DNA of 64,000 bases from PALSA-505 sp036502085 (GTDB lineage Bacteria > Actinomycetota > Actinomycetes > Streptosporangiales > Streptosporangiaceae): the NCBI GenBank assembly GCA_036502085.1, contig DASXZD010000099.1, forward strand, positions 1 through 64,000, written 5' to 3'. The position numbers were made by a program, and so were the translations under genes. Shown here piece by piece: positions 35,828 to 43,886 of this stretch. The notes below the pieces were generated by a model. The model was not told where the DNA came from and made no database searches. It saw nothing but the letters and a program-made list of their open reading frames with translations. Numbering within the stretch: the stretch's first letter is position 1; the number at the start of each line of letters is the position of its first letter.

Positions 35828-36910
35828 ATGGAACGATCCGGCACGATGAGCCGCCCGACCATGCGTGATGTTGCCGCCGCCGCCGACGTGAGCCTGATGA
35901 CCGTGTCTCGCGTGGTCAACGGCGAGCCCGGCGTGCTGCCGGAAACCGCCGCGCGGGTGGAGCGGGCGATCAGGCGGCTCGGCTACCAGCGCAACGACAT
36001 GGCGCGCCAGCTGCGGCGCAAGGAACAGCTCACCCAGACCCTCGGGCTGCTGGTGGACGACCTGGCCAACCCGTTCTTCGCGACGCTGGCCAGCGCGGTC
36101 GAGGGCGCCGCCCGCCAGCGGCAGTACGTCGTGCTCATCGGCACCTCGGACGACAACCTGCGACGGGAGCGCGAGGTCATCTCGGCGTTCTGCGCGCGGC
36201 GGGTGGACGGGCTGATCATCGTTCCGGCCGCGGGCAGCCACCGGTTCCTGCGGGCTCAGCTCGCGGTCGGCACCAAGGTGGTGTGCGTGGACCGCCCGGC
36301 CGAAGGGCTGGCCGTGGACACCGTGGTGGTCGACAACCGGCCCGGCGCGCGCGGCGCCGTGCGGCACCTGCTCGGCCGCGGGCACCGGCGGATCGCCTAC
36401 CTGGGCGATCGCGAGGACATCTGGACCGTGCAGGAACGCTACGCCGGGTACGCGGAGGCGCTGGCGCAGGAGGGACTCGAGCCCGACCCCGAGCTGGTCT
36501 GCCACGGGCTCCAGACCCGGGCGGCGGCCGCGGCGGCCGCGGCCGCGCTGACCAGGCTGCCGCGGCCGCCGACCGCGCTGTTCGCCAGCAACGACCTGAT
36601 GACCATGGGCTCGATCGACGGTCTGCACGGCCGGGCCGACCGGATCGCGCTCGTCGGCTTCGACGAGTTCGCCCTGGCCGACAAGCTGACCCCGCAGGTT
36701 ACGGTGGTCGCGCAGGATCCGGCCGCGATCGGGGCCACCGCCGCCCAGCTATTGTTCTCCCGGATCGACGGCGACACCTCGCCGCCGCGCGAACTGGTGC
36801 TCGCCACCCGCCTGGTGGCGCGAGGATCCGGCGAGATCGCCCCGGCCGGGCAGGCTTCGGGAGGGCGGGTGCCGGGCGGGCGCGCGGCCAGCGGGCGGGC
36901 GCGCGGCTAG
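35828..36910 (+). CDS. LacI-family transcriptional regulator
   Basis: 360 residues. The helix-turn-helix reads PTMRDVAAAADVSLMTVSRVVNG (about 10-32), followed by hinge helix and a periplasmic-binding-type effector domain (TLGLLVDDLANPFFATLASAVE; DGLIIVPAAG; LFASNDLMTMGSIDGL; VALVGFDEF-like). Divergent from the ribose-type transporter and flanked by matching operators, so it very probably represses that operon until sugar binds. ATG 35846 (MSRPTM) is an alternative start. The C-terminal 20 residues are encoded by a tandem repeat. Confidence 0.94.
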   Translation: MERSGTMSRPTMRDVAAAADVSLMTVSRVVNGEPGVLPETAARVERAIRRLGYQRNDMARQLRRKEQLTQTLGLLVDDLANPFFATLASAVEGAARQRQYVVLIGTSDDNLRREREVISAFCARRVDGLIIVPAAGSHRFLRAQLAVGTKVVCVDRPAEGLAVDTVVVDNRPGARGAVRHLLGRGHRRIAYLGDREDIWTVQERYAGYAEALAQEGLEPDPELVCHGLQTRAAAAAAAAALTRLPRPPTALFASNDLMTMGSIDGLHGRADRIALVGFDEFALADKLTPQVTVVAQDPAAIGATAAQLLFSRIDGDTSPPRELVLATRLVARGSGEIAPAGQASGGRVPGGRAASGRARG

Positions 36911-36936
36911 CGGGCGGGCGCGCGGCCAGCGGGCGG
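36874..36936. repeat. 19-bp tandem repeat spanning the end of lacI
   Basis: The unit gggcgggcgcgcggccagc occurs at 36874-36892, 36893-36911 and 36912-36930, plus 6 bp of a fourth copy. In the second copy a C-to-T change turns CCAG into CTAG and makes the TAG stop of the regulator. The repeat abuts the end of the convergent DUF1707 gene. Confidence 0.88.
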
Positions 36937-37362
36937 TCAGTCGCCGGAGTCCGGCACGTAGTGCCTGCTCCGGTCGGCCGGATCGACCCAGACTCGCATG
37001 ATCTTCTTGGTGGACGGGTCGCGGAATCGCTCGGCGGTCGGCACCCAGCCCGGGGCCGGCGTGACGGCCTGCGCGTGCCGCCGCCGCTGGCCGATCGGGG
37101 CGCCAGGAACTCCGGTGCTCCCGCTCGCGGGGTCGCCGAGCGGGGGGAGATCGGTCACGGTGGCGGCGGCTTCGTCGGCGTATTCGGCGGCCAGGACGAT
37201 GCCGACCCGGCGGCTGAGCTCCTCAAGGTCCAGCCTGCCCAGGGCGTAATGCTCGCGCAGCAGGCCCGTCAGCCGCTCGCGGTCGGCGTCGCCCAGCAGC
37301 GCCCGCGGCATGCCGGGCCGCTGGCCTGGCGTCGGACCCTGGCTTGGCTCCTGACCCGGCAC
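36937..37362 (-). CDS. DUF1707 domain protein
   Basis: 141 residues. The DUF1707 helix pair is LLGDADRERLTGLLREHYALGRLDLEELSRRVGIVLAAEYADEAAATVTDLPPL-type text (about 22-75), common in actinobacterial regulators and membrane proteins. No transmembrane helix here. The tail has FRDPSTKKIMRVWVDPADRSRHYVPDSG, which resembles C-terminal motifs of small uncharacterised proteins. Function unknown. Confidence 0.82.
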   Translation of the reverse strand: MPGQEPSQGPTPGQRPGMPRALLGDADRERLTGLLREHYALGRLDLEELSRRVGIVLAAEYADEAAATVTDLPPLGDPASGSTGVPGAPIGQRRRHAQAVTPAPGWVPTAERFRDPSTKKIMRVWVDPADRSRHYVPDSGD

Positions 37363-37371
37363 CCGAACAGC

Positions 37372-37728
37372 CTAGTCTGCGGGCCGGACGATCACCGCGC
37401 TACCGTAGGCGACGATCTCGGTGAGCTGCTGGCCGATCTCCGAGCTGTCGAAGCGCATCGCCACCACAGCGTTGGCGCCGAGCAGCCTGGCGTTCTCTAT
37501 CAGCCGGTCGACCGCATGCCGGCGGCTGTCCTCCAGCAACTCGGTGTACTGGCTGACCTCACCCTGCCGCAGCGTCTTGAAGGCGGCGCCCACCGACTTG
37601 GCGAAGCCCATGCTGCGCACGACCAGGCCGAACGCCAGGCCCAGGTCCTTCTCTATGACCATGCCCTGCAGCGCTAGCCCGGTGGTGACGGGGAGGCTGC
37701 CGGCTGATTCTTGAGCGGTATTCGACAT
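37372..37728 (-). CDS. YbjQ family (DUF74) protein
   Basis: 118 residues. YbjQ proteins form beta-rich pentamers; the signature here is ENARLLGANAVVAMRFDSSEIGQQLTEIVAYGSAVIV. The role is unknown, once proposed to be metal binding. ATG 37728 (MSNTAQ) fits the family better than the upstream start at 37764. It is 9 bp upstream of the DUF1707 gene on the same strand. Confidence 0.9.
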   Translation of the reverse strand: MSNTAQESAGSLPVTTGLALQGMVIEKDLGLAFGLVVRSMGFAKSVGAAFKTLRQGEVSQYTELLEDSRRHAVDRLIENARLLGANAVVAMRFDSSEIGQQLTEIVAYGSAVIVRPAD

Positions 37729-37779
37729 GCAAGGCAGTAGACCGAGCGCTCGGCCCGGTGTCAACTCGACACGGGCGGG

Positions 37780-38169
37780 TCACAGTGCCTTGCCGATGTC
37801 GAACTCGTTGCCTTCCGGGTCCGTCATGAGCGTCCACGTGTATCCGTACTCGTCCCTGTCCGCCACTCGAGTCGCGCCGAGTTCAACCAGACGAGCGATT
37901 TCGGCCTCAAGGTCTGGCGCGATGAGGTCCAGATGCACCCGGTTCTTGGACATCTTCGGCTCGGGCACCTTGGCGAATATCCAGGTGGGCTCGTCCTTGC
38001 GCTCCACCGCCGTCCACCCCTGGCTGTTACGGCGACCGGCGAAGCCGATACTGGCGAACTCACTGGTCGCGCCCGGGTCGAGCGGGCGATCGACGGCTGC
38101 CGACCAGAAGCGTGCGACGACAAGGGCATCGGAACAATCGAAGGTGACACAGGCGATCGTCACGGTCAT
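37780..38169 (-). CDS. VOC (glyoxalase-like) family protein
   Basis: 129 residues from ATG 38169. Vicinal-oxygen-chelate fold: ACVTFDCSDALVVARFWSAAV at the start and VHLDLIAPDLEAEIARLVELGATRV ... MTDPEGNEFDI at the end, carrying the metal-ligand H and E. The function is not known; the branch is common in actinobacteria. The tRNA lies 67 bp upstream. Confidence 0.88.
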   Translation of the reverse strand: MTVTIACVTFDCSDALVVARFWSAAVDRPLDPGATSEFASIGFAGRRNSQGWTAVERKDEPTWIFAKVPEPKMSKNRVHLDLIAPDLEAEIARLVELGATRVADRDEYGYTWTLMTDPEGNEFDIGKAL

Positions 38170-38236
38170 CCGGGGCGCTCCATGAAGAGATGATCGACAG
38201 CGTCCTGGCCAGGTATTTCGTGGGCCGGTGGTGTCG

Positions 38237-38309
38237 TGGGGCCGGTGGGATTCGAACCCACACTTGCAGAATCCTAAGTCCTGTGCCTCTGCCATTGGGC
38301 TACGGCCCC
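38237..38309 (-). tRNA. tRNA with leucine-type anticodon UAG but short variable loop
   Basis: A 73-nt cloverleaf: acceptor GGGGCCG/CGGCCCC, D arm GCC...GGC, anticodon stem CAGGA/TTCTG with loop CTTAGGA, a 5-nt variable region CAAGT, and T arm GTGGG-TTCGAAT-CCCAC. Discriminator base is A; CCA is not encoded. Positions 34-36 read UAG with G37, which would decode CUA leucine. Bona fide tRNA-Leu has a long class II variable arm, so this is structurally atypical; it may be a Leu isoacceptor in name only, a divergent tRNA or a special-purpose species. Confidence 0.88.
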
Positions 38310-38314
38310 GGAAA

Positions 38315-38785
38315 TCAGACGCCCAGCTCCTTGCGCAGCCGGGCTACGTGACCCGTCGCCTTCACCGCATATTGTGCCTGCTCCAGTGCGCCGTCCGGGC
38401 CGACGACGAAGGTGGACCTGATCACGCCCACGGTGGTTTTCCCGTAGAGCTTCTTTTCCCCGTAGACGCCGTAGGCGAGCTCCACCGCGTGGTCGGGATC
38501 GGACAGCAGCGGGAAGTTCAGGCCCTCCTTGTCCCGGAACTTAGCCAGCTTCTCCGGCTTGTCCGGTGAGATGCCCAGCACGGTCAGCCCGGCAGCCGCG
38601 AGGGCCGACAGGCTGTCACGGAAATCGCAGGCCTGCTTGGTGCAGCCCGGAGTCATCGCCGCCGGGTAGAAGTAGACGATCACCCGCTGGCCGCGCAGCG
38701 CGGACAGGCTGACGGTGTTGCCGTCGGCATCGGCCAGGGTGAAGTCGGGCGCCATGTCCCCCGGCGCCAGCCGCTGATCCGTCAC
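38315..38785 (-). CDS. bcp: Thiol peroxidase, BCP-type peroxiredoxin
   Basis: 156 residues from GTG 38785. Reduces hydroperoxides via a peroxidatic Cys48 in PAAMTPGCTKQACDFRD and resolving Cys53 five residues later, the standard BCP/PrxQ pattern. Active-site Thr45, Pro46 and a conserved Arg downstream are present. The tRNA begins 6 bp beyond its stop. Confidence 0.95.
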   Translation of the reverse strand: MTDQRLAPGDMAPDFTLADADGNTVSLSALRGQRVIVYFYPAAMTPGCTKQACDFRDSLSALAAAGLTVLGISPDKPEKLAKFRDKEGLNFPLLSDPDHAVELAYGVYGEKKLYGKTTVGVIRSTFVVGPDGALEQAQYAVKATGHVARLRKELGV

Positions 38786-38864
38786 GCAATGCTCCCTTCG
38801 GACTGCCTGAACGCACCTACGGTACCGGCAGCGCTGGCCGCCAGGCCTGTTTTACCCCGCCCTA

Positions 38865-39494
38865 TTAGCTGGCACCGAGCAGGTCGCTGATGACCGGGGC
38901 CAGCGCCCTGAGCGCCCGCCCCCGGTGGCTGATCGCGTCCTTCGCCGCGGGTTCCATCTCGGCCGTGGTGAGCTCGGACGAGTCGGGCACGAAGATCGGG
39001 TCATAGCCGAACCCGTTCGTGCCGCGCGGTGCCGGCGCGAGGCGGCCGTGCAGTCGCCCTTCCACGACGCGCTCGATCGCGGGGCGGCCGGCGGCTCCGG
39101 CCGGTACGACGATCGCGGCGGCACAGGCGAAATGCGCGCCGCGGTCCGCAGCGGCCACGTCGGTGAGCTGGCCGAGCACCAGGTCCAGGTTGGCCTGGTC
39201 GTCGCCGTGCCCGCCGGCCCACCGGGCGGACAGCACGCCCGGCATTCCGTTCAGCGCGTCGACGCACAGTCCCGAGTCGTCGGCGACCGCCGCCAGCCCC
39301 GTATAACTGGCCGCCGACCGCGCCTTGAGCAGCGCGTTCTCCGCGAACGTGCGCCCGGTCTCGGCGACCTCGGGAGCCCCGGGAAACTCGTCGAGCCCCG
39401 CCAGGCTGACCGCCGTCCCGCTGGCCGCCAGGATCCGGGCCAGCTCGGTGAGCTTGTCCGGGTTCCTGGTGGCCAGAACGATCCGCCGGGTCAC
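38865..39494 (-). CDS. rdgB: XTP/dITP diphosphatase (RdgB/HAM1)
   Basis: 209 residues from GTG 39494. Hydrolyses deaminated purine nucleoside triphosphates so they are not incorporated into nucleic acid. Family landmarks are LATRNPDKLTELARIL, the catalytic AVADDSGLCVDALNGMPGVLSARWAG and FGYDPIFVPD. It overlaps the rph stop by 4 bp; the rph-rdgB pair is conserved in actinobacteria. Confidence 0.96.
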   Translation of the reverse strand: MTRRIVLATRNPDKLTELARILAASGTAVSLAGLDEFPGAPEVAETGRTFAENALLKARSAASYTGLAAVADDSGLCVDALNGMPGVLSARWAGGHGDDQANLDLVLGQLTDVAAADRGAHFACAAAIVVPAGAAGRPAIERVVEGRLHGRLAPAPRGTNGFGYDPIFVPDSSELTTAEMEPAAKDAISHRGRALRALAPVISDLLGAS

Positions 39495-40210
39495 CTGGCC
39501 AGGGCTTCTTGCTGGAGCCTGGTGAGGTCGGCGCAGCCCGCGACGGCGAGATCGAGCAGCCGGTCGAGCATCTGACGCCCGAACGGCTCCCGCTCGGCCG
39601 TTCCCTGCACCTCAACGAACCCGCCGTCGCCCGTGCATACGACGTTCATGTCCGTCTGCGCGGCCACGTCTTCGGTGTAGCACAGGTCGAGCAGCGGCCG
39701 GGAGTCCACGATCCCGACGCTGACCGCGGCGACCGACCCGACCAGCGGGTTGCCCTTGCAGCGCTTCCTGCCCTGCAGCCAGCCGATCGCGTCGGCCAGC
39801 GCCACGTATCCGCCGGTGATCGCGGCGGTCCTGGTGCCGCCGTCGGCCTGCAGGACGTCGCAGTCGACGATGATCGTGTTGTCGCCGAGCGCTTTGGGGT
39901 CGATGCAGGCCCGCAGCGACCTGCCGACCAGCCGGGATATCTCCTGGGTGCGACCGCCGGGCCGGCCCTTGACCGATTCCCTGTCGCTGCGCGTGTTGGT
40001 GGCCCGCGGCAGCATCGCGTACTCGCCGGTAACCCAGCCGAGTCCGCTGCCGCGGCGCCATCTGGGCAGATCTTCGGTCACGCTGGCGGCGCAGAGAACC
40101 CGGGTCGCGCCGAACTCGACCAGCACCGACCCTTCGGCGTGATCCAGCCAGCCACGGGTGATCTTGACTTCGCGCAACTGGTCCGGGGAACGTCCATCAG
40201 GCCTGGGCAT
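39491..40210 (-). CDS. rph: Ribonuclease PH
   Basis: 239-residue phosphorolytic 3'-5' exoribonuclease that trims tRNA precursors. Starts MPRPDGRSPDQLREVKITRGWLDHAEGS in full agreement with the family; GEYAMLPRATNTRSDRE and TITGGYVALADA-like text follow. ATG 40210 is used; the frame extends to 40237. Operon with rdgB. Confidence 0.97.
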   Translation of the reverse strand: MPRPDGRSPDQLREVKITRGWLDHAEGSVLVEFGATRVLCAASVTEDLPRWRRGSGLGWVTGEYAMLPRATNTRSDRESVKGRPGGRTQEISRLVGRSLRACIDPKALGDNTIIVDCDVLQADGGTRTAAITGGYVALADAIGWLQGRKRCKGNPLVGSVAAVSVGIVDSRPLLDLCYTEDVAAQTDMNVVCTGDGGFVEVQGTAEREPFGRQMLDRLLDLAVAGCADLTRLQQEALAR

Positions 40211-40284
40211 GGCGGCCAGCCTAGTACCCGCATACACCCGGCCGGCCCCGGGCTGGCTGGCGGGCCGCTGGGCCGGGCGCAGGC

Positions 40285-41034
40285 TCAGCCGAGCTCGTAG
40301 ACCTGGCCCGAGGCGGCCAGTGACAAAGGTCCGGTGAAGACCTGCGTGGCCTCTTCCAGCGTCTTGGACCGGTCATTCCACGGGACCAGGTGGGTCAGCA
40401 CCAGGCGGCCGACCCCGGCCCGCGCGGCGTGCTGGCCGGCCTGACGACCAGTGAGGTGCAGGTCAGGCGGCAGGTTGGGCCGCTCAAGGAACGATGCTTC
40501 GCAGAGCATCAGGTCCGCCGCACGAGCCAGGGCGACCAGCGCCGCCGACTCCCCCGTATCGGCCGAGTAGACCAAGCTGCGCTGTCCGTGTTCAAGCCGT
40601 ATTCCGAACGTTTCCACCGGATGACTTACATGCTCGGCAGTCAGCCGGAAGGGACCGATCTGCTGTGTTCCCGGGGTGAGCGTCCTGAAGTCGAAGGCCT
40701 TCCGCATCTCCGGGCCGGGCTGCAGGCTGTAAGCGCGGGTCATCCTGTCGGCCGCTTCGGCCGGCCCGTACACCGGTATCCGCGGCTGCGGGCCTGACCC
40801 CCCGTACAACCGCGCCACGGCATACGAGCACAGATCCAGGCAGTGGTCGGCATGCAGATGGCTCAGGCAGATCGCGTCCACGTCATGCAGGCCGCAGTAC
40901 CGCTGCAGCGCGCCTAGCGACCCGTTGCCCATGTCGAGCAGCAGGCGAAACCCTTCGGCTTCCACCAGGTAACAGGAACCAGGGCTGTCGGGGCCGGGGA
41001 AACTCCCGGAGCATCCAATCACGGTCAGGCGCAC
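40285..41034 (-). CDS. MBL-fold hydrolase, probable cyclic-nucleotide phosphodiesterase (Rv1339-like)
   Basis: 249 residues from GTG 41034. Beta-lactamase fold with metal site SHLHADHCLDL (about 63-73) and downstream ligands EHVSHP and YSADTGES, plus the start LTVIGCSGSFPGPDSPGSCYLV. The sequence and its place just upstream of rph match mycobacterial Rv1339, described as an atypical class II cAMP phosphodiesterase; the catalytic role here is inferred by that orthology. Confidence 0.88.
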   Translation of the reverse strand: MRLTVIGCSGSFPGPDSPGSCYLVEAEGFRLLLDMGNGSLGALQRYCGLHDVDAICLSHLHADHCLDLCSYAVARLYGGSGPQPRIPVYGPAEAADRMTRAYSLQPGPEMRKAFDFRTLTPGTQQIGPFRLTAEHVSHPVETFGIRLEHGQRSLVYSADTGESAALVALARAADLMLCEASFLERPNLPPDLHLTGRQAGQHAARAGVGRLVLTHLVPWNDRSKTLEEATQVFTGPLSLAASGQVYELG

Positions 41035-41121
41035 GAGTGTCCACGCTACGCCGGGCACCGACTGCGCGCACTCCCCCGCTGCGGCGATACCCGCCCGGGG
41101 GCGAGCGCCTGGCGGTGACCG

Positions 41122-42891
41122 CTAACGGTTGGTTAGCCGGCCCCGGCCTGGCGAAGGCGCTCGCGAGCTGGCTGGATGCTGGTCTGGGTTGCTGGGCGGG
41201 GGTCGGGCGGCGCGGGAGTCGGCGATGGCCCGGTCGGCGGGGTCGTCGTGGGCACGGTGCTGGCGTGCGGTGCGGGGAGCGGGGGTGAGGCCGGCCTGCA
41301 CCGGGCTGATGCCGGCGCTGGTGCTGACGGGGCCGTGTCCGGGGATTTCACCGGAGGCGCCCATCAGCTGCTGCCAGGTGTCAAGCGACACGGTCAGGTG
41401 CACCGAGCCGTCGACCGCCAGCGCGCCGGGCGTCTCGTGCCGAGGCGGCGGTCCGGTGGGGGTGCGGGGCTTGGCGGGGTTGCCGGGATCTTCCTGCCGA
41501 CGGGAGGTAGCGTCCGGCCCGCGGTCTGGTCTCGGGTCGGTGCGGCTGGTGTCCGGTGGCGGGCTGGCGGTCCTGGGGCCGGGGCGGGCAGGCGGGTCAT
41601 CGGAGGCGCCGGGGCCATTGCCGGAGGCCGGGGCGTCGCTGCCGGGCGGCGAGTTGTCGTCGGTGTCGGGCAGGAAGGTCAGCGGGTCGGCGCCGGTGAG
41701 CAGGGCCAGGAACACCGCGGCGCGCAGCTGGGTCAGCCGGGCCTTGACCCCGGCGGCCTTCAGCGCGCGGGCGGCGGCGTCGATGCGGGCGTCGGCGGCC
41801 AGCGCGGCAACCGGCGGCAGCTCGCGCCCGGCCAGCTGGGCATTGCCGGACTGCTCGGACTGCAGCTCCACCCGGGCGTCCTTGGCCGCCTTGGCCTTGC
41901 GGCGCCGCACCGCGTCCGGGTCGGCCGCCTGGACTGCGGCGCGCAGCCGCTGACGCAGCCGGGCCGGGGTCTGCCGCGGCGCATCGTCGATGATCAGCTG
42001 CTCGACCGCGGCGGCTACCGTGTCATCCAGCAGGGCGGTCTCGAAGACGATCACGGCCAGCTTATTGCGGTCAATACGCCCGGCCCTGAGCGCGGCGCGG
42101 GTGGCGGGCAGCCGGGTCAGGGCGTCGGCCTGGCCGAGCAGCCCGGCAGCGGCCCGCTCACCCAGGGTGAGCAAGATGGCCAGCTCGCTGTCGGTGAACT
42201 CATCGACGCGCAGGTCGGGGTGGTTCATGCGGCGACGGTGCAGGTCGGCGACGGCGGCCAGCAGGCCGGCCAGGGCGCGGGACTCGGTGCGCCGCCAGGC
42301 CAGGATCACCCCGGCCAGCTCATCCTCGCCCAGCTGGGCCAGCCCGGCCGCCTCGGCGTCTTCGAGGGCCGCGCTCAAGACCAGGCCGGGCGCGAGGGTG
42401 TCCAGCACCGACCCGGACCCGAACCCCGCACCGGCCGCGGCGCCTGCGCCGCCTGCGGCGTCCGTCCCGTCTGCGCTGCCCGTGCTGCCGGCCCTGTCCG
42501 CGCCGCCGGGAGTCTGCGTGCCGCTTGCCCGATCCGCGGCGTGCGGGTCGTGCACGAGGATGCCGCAAGGGATCGGGTCCACCCAGCCCGGCTTCGCCCA
42601 CTCTGACTCCGCCGAGCCCGCCCCGGCGTGCTCCAGCCCGGTCGGACCGCAGTCCGCGGCAGCGGCGGCCGGGGCCACGTTGAACGCGACCGGCACCCGG
42701 CCGCCGCTGCCGGGCGTGGCCGCCAGCGGCGGCAGCTCTGCTGGAGGACAGAAGTCGAGGGCGGCGAGCTGCCAGTCCTCGGGCGGCGGCTCCGGCTGGC
42801 CGACGGCGATCTCCGCAGCCAGGATCACCTGCTGCTCAGCCGCCTGAGCGGCGGTGAACGGCAGCAAGTCATCGATGATCACGGAGTTCAC
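41122..42891 (-). CDS. DUF222 (13E12-repeat) protein lacking its HNH domain
   Basis: 589 residues. Central DUF222 region about 210-400: RRTESRALAGLLAAVADLHRRR, FTDSELAILLTLGERAAAGLLGQA and LRAGRIDRNKLAVIVFETALLDD. After a 90-residue Pro/Asp-rich insert it resumes with LTVSLDTWQQLMGASGEIPGHGPVS, then turns to disordered text and stops. Family members continue into a zinc HNH nuclease (CxxPGC...DHxxPW); none of this is present in any frame. These genes multiply in actinobacteria as mobile-like copies, so this is probably a decayed one. Confidence 0.8.
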   Translation of the reverse strand: MNSVIIDDLLPFTAAQAAEQQVILAAEIAVGQPEPPPEDWQLAALDFCPPAELPPLAATPGSGGRVPVAFNVAPAAAAADCGPTGLEHAGAGSAESEWAKPGWVDPIPCGILVHDPHAADRASGTQTPGGADRAGSTGSADGTDAAGGAGAAAGAGFGSGSVLDTLAPGLVLSAALEDAEAAGLAQLGEDELAGVILAWRRTESRALAGLLAAVADLHRRRMNHPDLRVDEFTDSELAILLTLGERAAAGLLGQADALTRLPATRAALRAGRIDRNKLAVIVFETALLDDTVAAAVEQLIIDDAPRQTPARLRQRLRAAVQAADPDAVRRRKAKAAKDARVELQSEQSGNAQLAGRELPPVAALAADARIDAAARALKAAGVKARLTQLRAAVFLALLTGADPLTFLPDTDDNSPPGSDAPASGNGPGASDDPPARPGPRTASPPPDTSRTDPRPDRGPDATSRRQEDPGNPAKPRTPTGPPPRHETPGALAVDGSVHLTVSLDTWQQLMGASGEIPGHGPVSTSAGISPVQAGLTPAPRTARQHRAHDDPADRAIADSRAARPPPSNPDQHPASSRAPSPGRGRLTNR

Positions 42892-43349
42892 CTCCTGCAG
42901 GACGGGGACAGGATCGGGGGACGGTCGCCACCGAAACAGGTCGGGCCGGGACGGGCGGGGAACGCGACCGGCGGGGCGGACCGGTCAGACCAGGAGCGGA
43001 CTGGAGGACATACCGAGCGAGCCCCGAGGACGAGGCGGACCAGGGGAGAAGCGCGGGCTAAGGCGGCAGCGCAGACCAAGGCGGCAGCAGGCGTCGGAGC
43101 TAGCCGACGCGCTCGATTGTGTCTTCGATTAAGATACCAGCAACTGCCGATAATTTCCGGCTCATTCGACAGCGTGTCCTAGCATCGAGTGGCACGCCTT
43201 CACCCTGGTCACCACGCCGGTGGCAACGGTCGAGGCCTTCTCGATGGCCACGGTCGAGGGGCCACCCCGGTGGCCAGGTGTCCCGGACTGTGGCCGGCGC
43301 TCGGCATCACAGCGACGGGCAGGCCGTCAGGCGGGCGGGCGGGCGGCTG
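42892..43349. other. 458-bp gene-free gap
   Basis: No supported gene. It contains the DUF222 ribosome site, an AT-richer patch (TTGTGTCTTCGATTAAGATAC near 43117), and a section at 43215-43280 with repeated acggtcgagg and CCACCCCGGTGG-type palindromes, then a gggcgggcggg run near 43325. Probably promoter plus degenerate repeats. Confidence 0.5.
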
Positions 43350-43745
43350 TCAGGCGGGCAGGGGCAGCTTTGCTTGCATGGTGATGCTCTCGGAACGGGT
43401 GGTGTAGCCGAGGTGCTCGTTGAGGGCGCGCATGTCGTCGTTGCCGCGCTGGGTCCAGGTGTAGATCTCGGTGAACCCGTTGCCCGCGGCCCAGGCGAGC
43501 GTGGTGCGCTTGAGCGCGGCGGCCACGCCACGGCCGCGCCAGTCGCGGCGTACTGCGGTGAGGGCATGTTCGGCGCGGCGGGGGTAATCCGGATCTGGCA
43601 GCAGGCCGGCACAGCCGATCACCTCGTCGTCGGCGAGCGCGATGAAGATCGCGGCCGGGTCGGTGATCCAGTCTCGCTCCCACTGCTCCAGCGTGACGTC
43701 GAGGACCGATACCGTGGCCACATCCTGGAAGGCCTGCCTGCCCAC
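43350..43745 (-). CDS. GNAT-family acetyltransferase, probably N-terminally truncated
   Basis: 131 residues from GTG 43745. The GNAT core is IFIALADDEVIGCAGLLPD, ALTAVRRDWRGRGVAAALKRTTLAWAAGNGFTEIYTWTQRGNDDMRALNEHLGY; acetyl-CoA loop RRDWRGRGVA is intact. The reading frame stays open upstream for another 45 codons (about 43880, ending at a TAG) without a start codon, and encodes text resembling no GNAT start. It reads best as the C-terminal half of a larger double-GNAT protein whose front was lost. Confidence 0.62.
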   Translation of the reverse strand: MGRQAFQDVATVSVLDVTLEQWERDWITDPAAIFIALADDEVIGCAGLLPDPDYPRRAEHALTAVRRDWRGRGVAAALKRTTLAWAAGNGFTEIYTWTQRGNDDMRALNEHLGYTTRSESITMQAKLPLPA

Positions 43746-43886
43746 GGTTTCGTAGGTGGCCGCCCACAGCCAGGATGCCGTCGAGTTCAGCCAGTACGTA
43801 CCGTTGCCACGGTCCGGCCTGGGCCTGCAATTCCGCGACGGTGGCCGATCGTTGATCGAGAACGTCCCGCCGGACAGCGACGAGTT

